DNA of 64,000 nucleotides from Hetaerina americana (lineage: Eukaryota; Arthropoda; Insecta; Odonata; Calopterygidae). Below the pieces are notes generated by a model. It made no database searches. It saw only the letters and a program-made list of their open reading frames with translations, and had not been told where the DNA came from. Within the stretch, counting starts at the first letter, position 1. The number at the start of each line of letters is the position of its first letter. Both the position numbers and the translations under genes were made by a program. The stretch spans positions 44,804,946 to 44,868,945 of the forward strand of contig JAKTNV010000001.1 of assembly GCA_022747635.1 (NCBI GenBank), given 5' to 3'. This document shows, one piece after another, positions 1 through 13,413 of the stretch.

Positions 1-584
1 GATGGGAAAAACTTCATTGGAAGAAAAGTAACCAACTTTTACTTTTCAAAATTAATTTTTTAAAGTCCATTATATGATGAGTTTTAATAGTGTACCGTTG
101 CATAATTTTCTAAAATGACCTACGTATTTAAATACCTTTGTCAAATACATGCTCGTATAAATCAGTATCTATTGGGCCTCGGGTAAAAATAGGCTTACTG
201 TGAATAACAGATATCAAGTGTGCACTCGCCTATTAAAAACGTTCTCTGTTTTTTCTACGTGCATACCATTGCAAACATTCAATTATAGACATTCACACCC
301 CTTACATGTTGCTTAACAAACTTCTCTTTAGAACTTAGCAAGATAATCCATGGTAACATACGATTATAAAGAAAATATTGATGATTTATCTAGGTAACTT
401 GTGACAAGATAACAGGCAAGGTTTCTCATGAACGGAGGTTTATATTATTTCTTTACTTTAGCTGGAGGGAAATTTATAAGCTCGTTGAAGGATTAAACGT
501 GCCATAGCTCATTTGTTGGAAAACAACTAAATGACAGAATCACTACCCCAATTGTTCGGTTCAACATTTTGGATTAATTACAAG
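1..584. other. AT-rich non-coding flank
   Basis: I see no gene, RNA or repeat that I can name here. All six frames are broken by frequent stops. It forms the outer flank of the mariner relic that follows. Confidence 0.6.
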
Positions 585-1325
585 GTTTGAATAAATAGAA
601 TCGGGAAAAATTTCTGAAAAATATATTTCAGTTATTGCTAAAAACCCTCAAAATTCTTCAAAGTACATCCCATGAGCGTCGACACACTTTTGTCAGCGGC
701 CTTTTCACAACTGAAAGGCTCCCTGGTAGGCGGATTCTGGAAGGTCCTTTAGGGTACGCGTTCAAGCTTCTTTAACGGCACTGGTGGTGGGTGTCCTTTG
801 AGGGAGGATTTTACTTTTGGGCAGAATAAATAGTATGATGGTGCCACGTCGGGAGATAAGGCGGTTGTGGAACCGTTGCAATGCTGTTTTTGTCAGCTAG
901 TTGGTTGCCTAGGAGCTTCAAGCGCTCAAGATCATTGGAATGAGTTAAGCTCAGATCTTTTGCATCGCCAAATTTTCAGTGATAATGGTCTGCACTTTCA
1001 TCTTATCAATGCCAATACGATCTGAGATCATGCGCACACTAACCGACAGTCTGAATGCAGGAATTAACGCACACATTGTACGTTGTCGTCGGTTCTTGAC
1101 GCCGACGACCGTGCAGCGCGGGCCTTGTCCTAGACACTCTCTCGCTCATCATCGAAGAGCTTCTGCCATTTAAAACAGCAGGTTGTTACACGCATTCATC
1201 CTTGAACACTTGGCAAATCATGCCCAATGTATCTTTATTCGTATCTATACCCGATATCCCCAGTCCAACGCAGAATTTAATGGCGTACCGCTGTTCAATT
1301 ATGCACTGTATTTTGCGCTCATTTT
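585..1325 (-). pseudogene. Decayed mariner-family (Tc1/mariner) transposase with internal deletion
   Basis: Read on the minus strand, this is a broken transposase of the cut-and-paste mariner superfamily. The first part (about 1325-905) gives the N-terminal DNA-binding half in shifting frames: IEQRYAIKFCVGLG, then FKWQKLFDDERESV with an in-frame stop, RAARSSASRTDDN, and VRMISDRIGIDKMKVQTI. These match the usual helix-turn-helix and linker of mariner transposases. The second part (about 890-585) gives the C-terminal end: VPQPPYLPDVAPSYYLF, then PKVKSSLKG. The two parts lie almost side by side, so about a third of the protein is missing between them, including the regions that carry the first two catalytic aspartates. 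The third (in the usual LAPSDYHLF block) is replaced by tyrosine. Several stops and at least two frameshifts show a long-dead copy. I did not find the terminal inverted repeats. The family assignment is confident; the subfamily is not. Confidence 0.85.
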
Positions 1326-4300
1326 GATTCGCTCAATATTTGCCCACTAAAAGCATAACCTTGCCTGAACGAACCCTTTCCGGTTATAGGCGCTTGGCGT
1401 GTGTTGAGTATCATATCGTTGTCAATAGAACCTGCGTGGTGCGAGCGTTCCTCAAGGAACAGTCAAGTCAGGAAAAAATGCAACCGATACTTTTTATTGA
1501 AGCCTTATATATTTAATTATAAGCAAAATCATCTGAAGCCTAGACAAATGGTCAAGTCTATGTAAGGGAACTTAGAGCTTTGCTAATTTTTGAATGTGAT
1601 GATTGAAAATGATAACATGTCTATAACATATGGTGGACATGGCTGCGACTAAGAAATTTAAGGAATTAAAACCATTTTTGATCAAAAAGTGGATGACTTC
1701 ATGGAAATAATTGAAAAGTGGCCGAAATCTGATTAACACAGCCTATGGCTCTGGAATATATTTTATCGTCCAGATTGTAAAGGTTCTGTTCCTGGGAATT
1801 TATGAAAACGTCACCTTATATTGGCTTTAAAGGGGATTTTTATTGGAATATTGTTGCGTTGCCTGAGATGTTCGAGGTTCTGTATGTATATTTTCTGTAC
1901 GAAAAACGTTATATAATTAAAAAAAAAATACTTTCAGGATTATTGCTACGCTGTTGGCTTTTTTAACCAAGCTAATGCTACAGTACCTGAATCAAACAAG
2001 AGAGATAATTTAGATAAAATTACATCTATTTTACATTTTGTGGCCTTAAATTGCCAATTATAAGGCCGGCCTCCGTTTAATTTTATATTCCTAAGTTTTA
2101 AAAGACACCATTTTTATTAAGAGGAGATTTAAAGCATGCTAGAGGGAGATAACTCGTGACACAACAGGTCGAATTGAGACCAAGGCTGATGTTTTGTGGA
2201 GTCCATACGTCCTGGGGGTTAAGGAGTTCATCTCGATCAAATTCCACTGCATTCCTTCTATGAGAACAGTTCACAACAGGTGTTCACGGTAAATTTAGCA
2301 GTATATTCATTACTTGCATGAAAAATTTTCTAAAACGAATTTTATGAAGTTATTTACCCTGTTTTCTTATTTAAAATGACCAAAAACGCAGGCTAAGGAT
2401 CGGGATTAATTTTCCGTAAGGGTATAAATTCCTAATAAAATCAACTTTGTCATACTAAATGCAGTTTAAGGCAATCTACCCAAAAATGCAATGCTAATGC
2501 ATAGATTCTTGTTGAGAGAGATTTTTGATCCCGCACTTTTATTACATTTTCTGATGTTGTGGTAGTCAACTTTTATTTACAAGTATATGATAGTTACCTA
2601 AATAATTATAATTATATAAATCTCATGGCAATTTGGCAATTGTCCTGGTGGAAATGTTCAAGTCTGGTCACTCTTACAATGTACATGCATGCAAAAACAA
2701 GAACAGAAATGAGAAAAAACGCTCTCATATACAATGACAGTTTAAGTTTACCAACCGGAGAAATGAATGCTATCGGATAGTTGAGAATCGCTTTTTTAAT
2801 GTAATTAGACTGGATTAGTATTCATATCGAGAAGTTTTACCTCATATCTTTGAGTTTTACCGAATATTACTCAAGTATTCATAATCACATTAATATAAGT
2901 GAATTCACTCGAATGTTGCGTTTGAATATTAATTTTGTAATTAATATTGAAATATGTCTAAAATTGTCAACATTTTAATATTTTATCAATAAATATTTCA
3001 TTATTTGTCTAATAAATAAAATGAATGCATAAGGTTCAGTAAAATGTGCTATAAATGTTGTAGAATGACATTAACTTCTGGGATATTGAAGTGTAGGCGA
3101 AAGAAAAAATTGAAAGAGGAAAATATTGAGCTAATAGAATGGATAAAATCTATCTTTGGAAGATATATCTTTATCCAGTCATTCTTATGGTTACAGTATT
3201 GTTCAGTTTATTTCAGAAGATATATGAAATTAATGGGATACACAGAAATAATAAGGAAAATGAAGTATTGATATTACGTAGGAGTTGTTAGGTAAAGTTA
3301 CACATGTGGAAGTAGTGGAGCATATATTTATATCATCTGAAATAGTTATCGTATAATATGAACATGATGGCCTGATTAAACAGGCATAAGGAAACGAAAT
3401 GCGGCGACAAAAGGAGAACTATTAAGAAATTAAAATGGACGACAGGGAAGCCGAGTTGAGTCATAAAGATAAGATTATTGAAGACTGATGTGGAGTGTAA
3501 CCTTCCCTTGGTCTTATATAGGAGAATTGTAAACTTTTGTTGTGTAGCCATGGAAAAGGTTGGAGCAAATTTTTATGTTAGAAAATAAGAAAAATGGAAC
3601 GAGGCGTCAAATGTGTCCCTAATACATAGGAAGTTGCAGGAGAAATGGAAGATGGGGAAATATTTTAATACATTGCTGAGTAGTCTTTGAATGTGGAGCT
3701 TTATAATTACGTCATTGCTTTCAAAAATGTCAGACGCAGAAATGATTAATTGATTGAAAAAATGAATGGACCGAATATCGATTAATGAATTGACAATATT
3801 TGTGGACAATCACAACATGCTGATATTACAGTACGCTGAAATAATTATATTGTATTTAAAGTCACGCAGTTTTTGAGTTTCGCATGGATGAATTTTGGGT
3901 CGATCGCTCTCAGTTCAACAGCAACCAGGCTCATATTGCCATGGATGCCACTTCCGTAAATATATGTCTATTTTCGAAAGACACAGCAGACAAAATTAGG
4001 TTTTGGATCAGCCATGTATGTATCGTCACTGCCACAACATGCGTGGATAAACATTTTATCGAAAAAAACGAGAACAATACAGGACATTTTATCCTCAGTT
4101 TAGTAGGGCGAAAATGATTAATTGGGAATTTACTGTTTTGGACTCCCAATCACCATTGTATCCCGCTTGATTGAAAAATGTCAGTGTACCCAAAAAGTGA
4201 TAACTTTCTCTGTGTGGTGTTATTGGTGGATGAAATGAATTAATTAGTTAAAAATAAATTAAGTATTATATATAAAATACTACAGTGTGATGATTCAAGA

Positions 4301-5345
4301 TTTAGAATATCTGATGGGTGCATGTATATCAGGTAAGAGTTCCTCTGTAACATATACTATTACTCAATTTAGCCACTCAGCATTTTTTCGAAATAAAGGT
4401 TTATTTATTACATGAAAATGGGCGAAATAATTATTATACAGTGGTTTAGATTTGCTCTTCCTCATCGGCTTTATGCCGAATTTCCGAATGTTTTTCGAGT
4501 GCATTGAGTGTCAGGTTTATTTTGTAGATTTAAGCAGTTTAATGTAAAAATGTCGAAGTAAGCAACTTAAAAATAAATAAAATATTTTATTATAATTGGC
4601 TTTGTCACTTTATGTTTCAGATTTTTGACTTAATGGAATTTTAAATTTGAGTGCGAATATTATTTCGGCTTGATTGCGAACAATTACCACGCAAGATTGT
4701 TGAAGAATTTGTATGTGAGTAGGCTTTGGAATCGTCCAGGTTGAAAGTTATAGGCAAACATTGGATAAAGTGACACCCCTCCGAATGCATTCTTCTCGTC
4801 AATTTTATGAGTCTAATCTATTAAGGGGTCCAGCGATCTCTAATTTCCCGTTATTGCGGAATGTCTTTTACTTCTACCTTGACCATTGACGGAATATTTC
4901 GCTCTATTTGATACTCTTACTTGCCAATTTTTCATTATTTGAGCACCCCCTAAATTACGACTATTTTGTTAAGCCCTTTGCGTTTGGATATTTTGCACGG
5001 TTGATAAAAGCTATAAGAACTCTTACTCTCCATCTCTCACACTGGTTAATCAACTACAACACAGTTCTCTTCTATATAATGTCTGAGAATATGGAATCAC
5101 ATAACGCCTCGTTAGATTTAATAACTTCAGGATCATGGCTATACACAACCCCGGAACACTCAATTCCACTTTTATCGCACAGTGAAGGAGGAATTGATAA
5201 AGAAAATATTTTACTCTACTTACGTTTTTTTCAAGAGGACTATAAATAAGCAGAGAAACAGGCAAGGAGTGGGAGAAAGAGAAAAATAATAATAAATTCT
5301 CTTTCTCGCCAGGCCCATCCTTTACGAGGTAACAACTGGTCTCAC
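1326..5345. other. AT-rich non-coding DNA, no gene recognised
   Basis: The sequence is AT-rich with stops in all frames. A 113-codon frame at 4908-5249 is the longest, but it resembles no family I know and has no coding-like composition. A purine-rich, stop-containing stretch at about 3360-3800 may be an old degraded element, but I can assign it to nothing. Confidence 0.55.
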
Positions 5346-6530
5346 CTCACCGGAAAGAGGACAAGGGCGAACCTGAAATGGTCGAAGATGAATTGGTTCC
5401 TCCACACGGACGTGATTAGCCACATACACACATACACACACATGCAACCGAACTCTATCCCCGCAATGCGGTTACCGCCTTTCCAAAAGACTCCTCTCCC
5501 CACTTTCCCCTCTCCTTCTCTCCTTTCCTCTCCCTTTTCAACCAACCGCCCCTATATTCACTCCGTGAATTCCTGCATCCCTGTGATACCCTTCATCCCA
5601 ACTCTCTCCGATTCCCTACCCAGCCTCTGCCACGACCCTCATTCCTCTCCCTCCGAGCCCGTCCCGTTAGGCTCCATCCCTTCCTATCCAATCCCAACCG
5701 TTCCCCCTTTTCTCTCCACCTTTGGAGAACACGTCTACATACATATGGTATACCTCCTCACTCCCCCTCTCACTCAGGATCGCTGGAAAACCTAGTGTCT
5801 CTACTCTCCCCCCACGGTGTGGAGACTCACGCAATGTTCTCCTTTCGAATATCCACAACACAAGTAGATGAAAGTTTAATGAGAGTCACAAACGGGGGAA
5901 GCCAAGACATGGAATTCCTTTTAAACTCTCTCGTGACCTTCGCCCCACTTCCTTCTCCTCCTCCTCCCAGTCTTCCCGTCAAAATTCAACCCCCAGCGCT
6001 CAACTCTTCTTCCTCTCTCCTCCCCGTTTCAATATCCCTCCCCATCCAGCACACATTTACTCCCTCTACGGAGGATAAGGGGGACTTACTTTTTTCGTCT
6101 TCCTTTTGCTCCCACGACCGCCTTTTATTTCGCCACCTCCCCCAACTTCCTCCCTCCATATTCTAACTCTTGTTATCTTTCTTCCAATCACCCTAAGTCT
6201 CAGTCCTTTGCTCCTCAAATCTCATCTCTCCCTTGCAATTTTTATTTTTTCCTCCGCTGGACAAATCATTCCATTTTGGCCCCAAAGCACCCCGACGCAA
6301 GAGGGAGGTCTTATGTTTCCTATTCGTTACTGGAAGAATCTCCACCTCAGCCTCCGCTACCAATACCCATATGTTCTTTCCACCTCTTTCTTTGCCATTC
6401 TTTGTCTGCACTTCTTAGTATTCCTATTCCCTCGCCAGTTTTATCCAACCCCTTCATCGCCTACCTTCTCTCTCTTCACCCTACGCCTATCTTTTACGTG
6501 AACTTGGAATCTGCGTTGATGCATCTCAAT
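5345..6530. other. Pyrimidine-rich (C/T on plus strand) island
   Basis: About 1.2 kb with strong C+T excess on the plus strand, made of runs such as ccttctcctcctcctcccag, and a short (AC/AT)-type tract near 5405-5445. It produces several overlapping frames of 60-135 codons rich in Pro, Ser, Leu and Phe in all three plus frames, which is what compositional bias gives and not evidence of a gene. No splice-bounded exon or domain is visible. It ends sharply into AT-rich DNA near 6530. Confidence 0.6.
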
Positions 6531-9500
6531 TGTAGAGGAGCAGAATATCGGCGAGATAGATTTCAAATATCGATAAAAAATGGTTTGTTTTTAAGCGGTC
6601 ACTCTATTTAATATTTTTTTGCCTCGGGTTCAGTACGCCGTTCGATTTACAAATTTTGATTTATTTATATTTTTGATTCTTAAAATGGATAGAATTGCCT
6701 TATAGAGCACAACAAAATGGATAGAGCGATTCCTTATGCAACACAAAAAATTATTGAAATCACATGTACTTAAATATATAATTTCAGCTTGAATGCTATT
6801 TGCCTTTCTAGTGACCGCATAATTTGTAATCCTCTATTCCGTTTTTATATGTTCTTTTCTCTAAATTTTATTTATAATTGAGTGCTTTCGGTATTTCTAA
6901 ATCAAAAATAGTACTTCTTCAAATTACATGATTACCATTGAAAAATTACTTTCGAATGATATTATGACGGTTGTTCAACTACAAATTTATTAGCATGTAG
7001 TGAAAAATCTCAAGAAAAAGCGGTATTTAACACATTTACATCAGAATGTGGTAAAGTTTCTTAGCTATAAAGTCCCCATACGTATTTTTTCAGCTATATA
7101 GTCCTCATATTTTTGATTTTATGCCAGTATGTCAATTAAGGCAACCCAAGTACTATATAAAATTCACGGTAATTTTTCATTGCGTTGGTGATAATAGAGC
7201 AGGACGATACAAGCACGCGCTTTCATCTATGCATATGTTTTCATCTTTCTTTTTTCTTATTTTTTCAGCTCAAAATTGAAATCATTTGCATCTCTGTTAA
7301 ATGTTGTGTTGTAGGTCAGCTGGAGGACCTCGATTTTTTCAGTAATACAATCCATTTGTTTTTCATATTTTATCCCGGGGAATCATTTATTTATACCCTG
7401 CCTTTTATATATTTTTTCTTGTTTCGGTTAATAATTTGCTGCCCTTATTTGCCGTGACGAAATTACGGTAAAATTCAAAATGATTTTTTGTATGTTTCCA
7501 GGTCTAATCTTTTGGTTATTTTATTCTCCACATACTATTTTAGTCTCAAATACTCTACTTAAACCCGTTTACATTCGTCCATCAGGAATTTCTTCCTCGT
7601 TTTTATGCCCACTTAGAACTACATCCACCATCAAATTCTCTTCCTTTACCGTCATAATCCCCTCTTGAAAAGTTTGCTTAGACGTGGTGTGGAGGGAGAA
7701 TCATTGGAAAAATAATCTCTCAACAAGAATCCTGGAAAACAAAAAGAGTAATAGTAAGAGAGTAAGAGTGAAGAGTAATAACGGGAACCCTATATTTCGT
7801 CAGACGAAACTAGTTCCTTGACTTTTGAAAAAAAGAGGTATTCCGGCAGGCGGTAAGTGTAACTCAAAAGCGGAAAGAAACGTTTTAGATATCTTTTAAA
7901 ACAGTCTAATGAATCTGTAGAGAAATGCTGGGTAAGCATGAGCAATATTTTCACTTAAACAAACGCATGCCTCGTTTGTTAGCAAGTTGAATTTTGATAT
8001 AGCTTCAGGAATATTTATAATTATTTCATTTTTATTATTTTTAAACCTTCTACTATTTCAACGGAAAGCTAGCAGTTTTCATTTCAGTACTTCAGTATTA
8101 CTTGGGTATATACTCGTCAATTCATACCTGTAGGTCTCTCAGGTTGGTATTACTTTTAACTAAGCTACAGTCGGTATTCATTGCATTCAACGTTAGTTTA
8201 AAAAAAAGACTGCTCTTAGGTCGGTTAGCTTTGAAATCTGTGAAACCTTCTACTAACGAATTTTAATTAATAACCCTTGAAATTTCTCATGACTGCTGAA
8301 CTAAGACTGTCCTGGATTAAAATATATATTTTATGTGGATTTTTTAGTTAGGACGATCAAAAGGAAATATTCAATATGACTTTGTTTTTTTGGAATATTA
8401 ATACTTGTATCGTAAACTTGCCCAAGCGCAAAAATAGGACAAATTAACTCCGTCTTGGATCTACAAATAAACTGTGCATATATGTGCATGGATTCTATTC
8501 TATAGGTCTAACTACAACTATTCTAAAGTAATGGCGCTACAGTTTTCACTTTTCCTTTGATAAAATATTATTTGGTCGATATTGGTACATATTGTAAGCC
8601 AGGAAAAAAATAGATTGGAGGATCTAGACATAAGGGTAAAGGTAAAGAGAAAGAATAAAGGGAACTAATGCATGCTTTTTTTCATCGCGCTAGCCTAATT
8701 TATTGCATGCATGTATCATTTAGCGTTATCAGTTATAAGAGTAATCGAACAAAGGGGAACGTATTACATCATTCAAAGGATATAATTGTCCAGACGGGCA
8801 AGGATCGTAAAACCTTTTCCTTTTTTGCCCTCTTTTTGACTCTGAGGGCTCTGTAAACTGAGGATTATGCCATAGAGTAAAACCTTTCCAAAGGTGCAGA
8901 TAAAAATGACTGAAAAAATTGCTCTTTTGATTTAGTTATCGTTTATCGTCTTGGAAAAGTTTGAGATGATCATTTTCTCTACCTTATTTAATCGTTCTTC
9001 ATTTTGAAAGTACTTGCAGCGGAGATATGGATTTCCCTTGGCCTTTTGGGCTATTTACCTTTATCAATTCCTTATGACAAGTATTGGCTCAATATACAAA
9101 TAATTGTATATGTACAGGAACAAAGAATGGTCCTAATGATTTCGTTTTCTTCCAAAAGGGCTTAGATATGGTTAGCAGGATATGATGCAGTTGTCGGCAT
9201 TAAATAAACTGAGTCAGAACTAGTTTTGCCAGCAAAATCAAATAACTTCGATTGTTTAAAAGAAATTTGTTGAAGTTTTAGTTTTTTATAATTTCTCAGA
9301 GCAAAATATAAATTCTTAAACTTATTTTGCATGAACTGACTACAGATAAAATTGCGTTATTTTGTTTCCTGCACACTTTGAGACCCACACTAAAGATTTT
9401 TTTTGCCCTGGTCTAGAATCCATAACCAGTAGAATACATTCAGTGTCATCATGAATTAACCAAAACAATGCCCATAGGAAGTAAAATTTTAATTGTTGGC

Positions 9501-10599
9501 GATAAAGTTTCTGTTTTACGTAATTATCGGTTTTCGACGTAAAACTAATGATAATCGGGGTACTATGACGACCACTGATAACTTCAGAGAAATAAGGTAG
9601 AGTGGGATGATGTTCGTTATTATTCCGGACATTTTTTCCTAACATGCAGTATCCTGCGGGAGTGGCTGTTTTAAACTTAGAACTGGGTCACCCATTTGGT
9701 CTAAATGTGAACTTAAATGTCAAGAAGTGCCTTCCATAAGCTCGCATACAAATTGCTTTGAAGGCGGTGTGAAGGGAAAGTTTCTCTTCTTGCAGCCACA
9801 CAATTCCATCTCCGCAGGCTCCATCCGTTTTCCGATTTCAATTGTGATCGATTTAAAGGGATCATACGATATTTATTTAGTGTGTGTATAATATTACCTG
9901 TATTAAAGAATTTTGTCTAGGAAAATTTAGCAGAAAGTTACTTCATGGGAAAAATATTGCTCTAAAAAAATACTCGTGAGAGTAGAATAATTTTATACAC
10001 CGGTACGAGATTCCAAAGGCAGAGAAAATGACAGATTTAGGGATCAATGGAGTGCCCCAAATAGAGCATTACAAGTTAAGACTAGAAGATCAGGATAACT
10101 ATAATTAGATCAAGTAAGGGAAAAATCAAGGAAACACTATGAACATATAGGCATCCTTTGGAGGAAGGAAATAAGACTTCGTCAGGGGAAAAATATCATG
10201 GAGGCCTGCTGCAAATAACTCTTCGGACTTAAAAAAATGTAATAACATTGAGGAAAAGTCGCAAATTGAAAGTGCTTCTACAAATCGAAGGATGTACTTG
10301 AATGCATGAAATGGGGAACTTCGATGCTCCGTCATATCCTATGGTACAATCAAAGTATAATTTATTCAAAGCAGAAATCTAAAGAGTTCTTTTTATCTTT
10401 GGTTAGGTATTTGCGTTTATGCTATGTCACACATGGAAGATGTAAACAAGTGTATCTCAATATTCAAAGTAAATTGCGAATTAATTTGACGTTAAGTTTA
10501 GCCGCAGAGCATAAAGTGTATATTTGAATAGATATTTCTTCAGTCTGATATGGTACGCCTCGAATGTTGAGGAAGTATTGAGTTTGGAAACATTAGACT
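6531..10599. other. AT-rich non-coding DNA, nothing recognised
   Basis: Only short chance frames (up to about 100 codons) are present, with no recognisable motif. No microsatellite longer than a few units was seen. Confidence 0.55.
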
Positions 10600-11480
10600 C
10601 AGTGTATACCTATGCGTTACTCCCCCGTGGAAAATGAATATAATGCACCTTCCTTATGGAGTGGTCGTAAGCAGAGAAGAGATAAAATCAACTTAAGTGC
10701 GATCTGCAGACGCGACCGACGACGAGAAATAATTCAGGGCGCATTCGGGCTACTCGAGAATTTACTTAATGGGGTCCGGCTGGTCTGGAATGGCGTATCC
10801 GTGGCAATTGATAATCACACACAAGTGTGGGCTATCCCGTACCCTCCCATCATTTCGACTCTCCAGGCTAGGCGCGGGCATGAAATATATGTCCGTTAGG
10901 TATGGCGCAGAAAGGTGGGATGTGGGAGGCATCTCCGCCCTTCCGTCCACCAGCGCAGCACATCTCCCCATGTCTCCACTACCTGATATAGGTACACACT
11001 CTCTGCTTGATCACTAGTCCAATTAAGCGGAAGTCACGCCAGGTTGACCATAGAGATAGAGCGAATCAGTTGATAGAGGCATCGGGGAATAGGATATTGG
11101 AGGATTGGTGCTCGATGGCAGACGAGAGGAAGGACTGCGGGAAATGAAAGAGAATGAAGAGTAAAAAAAAGTGCATTGCCGAGAGGCGACGTTGCGCAGC
11201 GTTGAATTGACTATAGATCACTGCTTGGGGAAAGCTTCCAAGGGGTCACCAGTTGGTTGTAAAGCTGTCATGGTTACCTCGCCGGTTTGGGACGTGAAAT
11301 AATTGAACAAAAAGACCATGGGACCACATCCACATTTTGTTTTGTTGATGTCCCGTAGGAATGCTCAGTAAATGGAAGTGTCATTCCAAATCAGGACCCT
11401 TTCCTCTGCGCAGAACATCCAGGCATACGTTTGTGAAAAGAGTGCACTTGGAACAGCATGAAAAAATAAAAGTTAAGTAA
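10600..11480. other. GC-richer unresolved patch
   Basis: Base composition rises relative to the flanks. Two overlapping plus-strand frames (10612-10899 and 10769-11017) and one minus frame are open, but none resembles a known domain and there is no codon-use support. It could be an old element or a unique region such as a regulatory island; I cannot decide. Confidence 0.3.
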
Positions 11481-12779
11481 TGGAATGCTGGACGGGTTGT
11501 TTGATGGAAAAGTAACCTCGCTCAGTAACTAGTGATCCTGTTATTTATCCCGATTGTACGTATTATCTAATGTTTTAATTTTATAATGTTGAAATAATCA
11601 ATCGTTTGATCGTTACGATTTTTCTCCTCTTTCCTTGCTACTTATATTTCTGATGCAGAAAATTTTACTAAGAAAGCCCTTATTATGAACAGAGTTTTTT
11701 AGGGATTGAAATATATTTTTGTATAGTACTAAGGTTTTGAAAGTCACTGATCATGGGTCTTGTGAGGGCAACTAAAGCTGATGAAATGCATTGCTCATGT
11801 TTCTAAATTTGAAATTTACGCCCAAATGGCATCGATAATAATTTATGCATGAATTTGCTTATCACTATTCTTTTCTATTGATTTAATTTATGATAATCTG
11901 AATTTAGTCATTAGGGGAACCAATAAGCGGTATATGTTTCAATGTTATGAAAGGGGTGAGTTCAAGTGAACCTCCTGAGGATAAAAATTCAAAATTATCT
12001 ATTTCATATTGTTTCTTGGATATGGCAGGATATGTAATTAATAATAATTTGTCTACAATAAAATTATTTGTAGAATGATAAAACAATTAGTACTCACGCA
12101 TTTTATGAGTTAAATGAATCATAAAAATGCAATTTTAGGAAATACTAGAGTTAACCCTTGTTAACATCTTTTTCTTTATCTAGTATGGTTTTGGTGTTGT
12201 ACCCTAAGTACTGTCAATGAGCATTTAAATACTCAAATCTATTGCAGGCGAATTTTTGAAAATTATTATTCAATCAATGACATAAAAATCGTTAATATTG
12301 CTGCGGATTACTCATTAGAAAAGTACAAAATCTACGGAAATCTTCTCGCGCTATTAAGGAAATTAAGTGCTCGATTTTATTTTTCCTTCTGTTGAAAGCC
12401 TAATGTTACTCCAGTTCATCGATGCTCAGTAATATAATGAAAATCTCTTACCCTCTGAAATATTTACCATTGTTTAGTCATTAAAATACAACTTATTACA
12501 TATTCGGTCTCACGTTTAATAGATTCCCTGTAATATTTAAAAATATTCCAAAATATATACTTAAATTTTATTTTACTGGAATGGAATTTTATGTGACATG
12601 AACATTTATAATAATTAAACAGTTTATTTAAAATTTGAACCATTTTCTATTTTTATCCTGCAAGAAAGACCATTCTCTTTCGTGCGTTTTTATAAAAGAA
12701 AAATTCCCTCTTTTTTTAGGTTTCCAGGTTTCAGGGTTAATTAGTTTCCAGAAAGAGTTCGAACTGCTATGATAAGGAA
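11481..12779. other. AT-rich non-coding DNA, nothing recognised
   Basis: Low-complexity AT-rich sequence with stops in all frames. Confidence 0.55.
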
Positions 12780-13195
12780 ATTTTCTTCACACTCCCAGAA
12801 CTTTGTATGCGTCTGAGGCCTAAGGTCAGCCAATCACATTAAGAAAATATTAAGTGCTGCATGCAATCTTTGGCAGCACGCCATCCGACTGTAGTTTCAT
12901 ACCTATAGGGGAGTGCAGTATAATTGGGCACCCGAACTTGGGTCGCTCAAGACTGAGACCAAAGCGATGAAGATTGTTTACCCGCCCGTGAACCATGTGC
13001 TTTTCGCGAGCGCCCCCATGCACATTTCCTTTGAATTAGCTATAATCTTTGCGGAGGTAGCGGTCTCGGAGCCAATGACGTCGAACGCTAATCTCAAATT
13101 TAGAATACGCCTGCAGCTATTGGAGGCTATTCGCCGCATTATCAACTATCGTAATGGGGTTGATCTTTCTGGGAAATGATAAATTGGATATTCCG
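12780..13195. other. GC-richer patch with 88-codon open frame, unassigned
   Basis: The plus-strand frame 12913-13179 has a less AT-biased composition than its surroundings and a mixed amino-acid make-up (for example SEPMTSNANLKFRIRLQLLE). I do not recognise it as any family. A single small frame with no visible splice signals or promoter is weak evidence for a gene. It could be an old exon, a fragment of a mobile element, or chance. Confidence 0.2.
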
Positions 13196-13373
13196 TCTTT
13201 GTGAATGCATTTCACTCACCATTAAACGGGGAAACATACTTTTATTTATCTTTATCTACAAAGACTTTCATGGAGTAGTTGTTATATTTTAAATACTTCA
13301 ACATAACTGGACAAATTATATACATTAATTGAAAATTCTTAGAAATTCCCATCTTGTTATTTTTTGAAAAAAA

Positions 13374-13377
<4 letters not shown>

Positions 13378-13409
<32 letters not shown>
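13378..13409. repeat. (TA)n microsatellite
   Basis: Uninterrupted dinucleotide repeat of about 16 units preceded by an A-rich run. Confidence 0.95.

Positions 13410-13413
<4 letters not shown>

Noticed and set aside
4908..5249. 113-codon plus frame as a gene
   Set aside because: No recognised motif, AT-driven composition, no splice or promoter signals.
5388..6611. Several overlapping plus-strand frames of 100-135 codons
   Set aside because: All are Pro/Ser/Leu/Phe-rich, occur in more than one frame at once and follow from the C/T bias; no domain or splice evidence.
11778..11812. Plus-strand hammerhead from ctgatga followed by gaaat
   Set aside because: No stem II pairing between the two motifs and no stem I.
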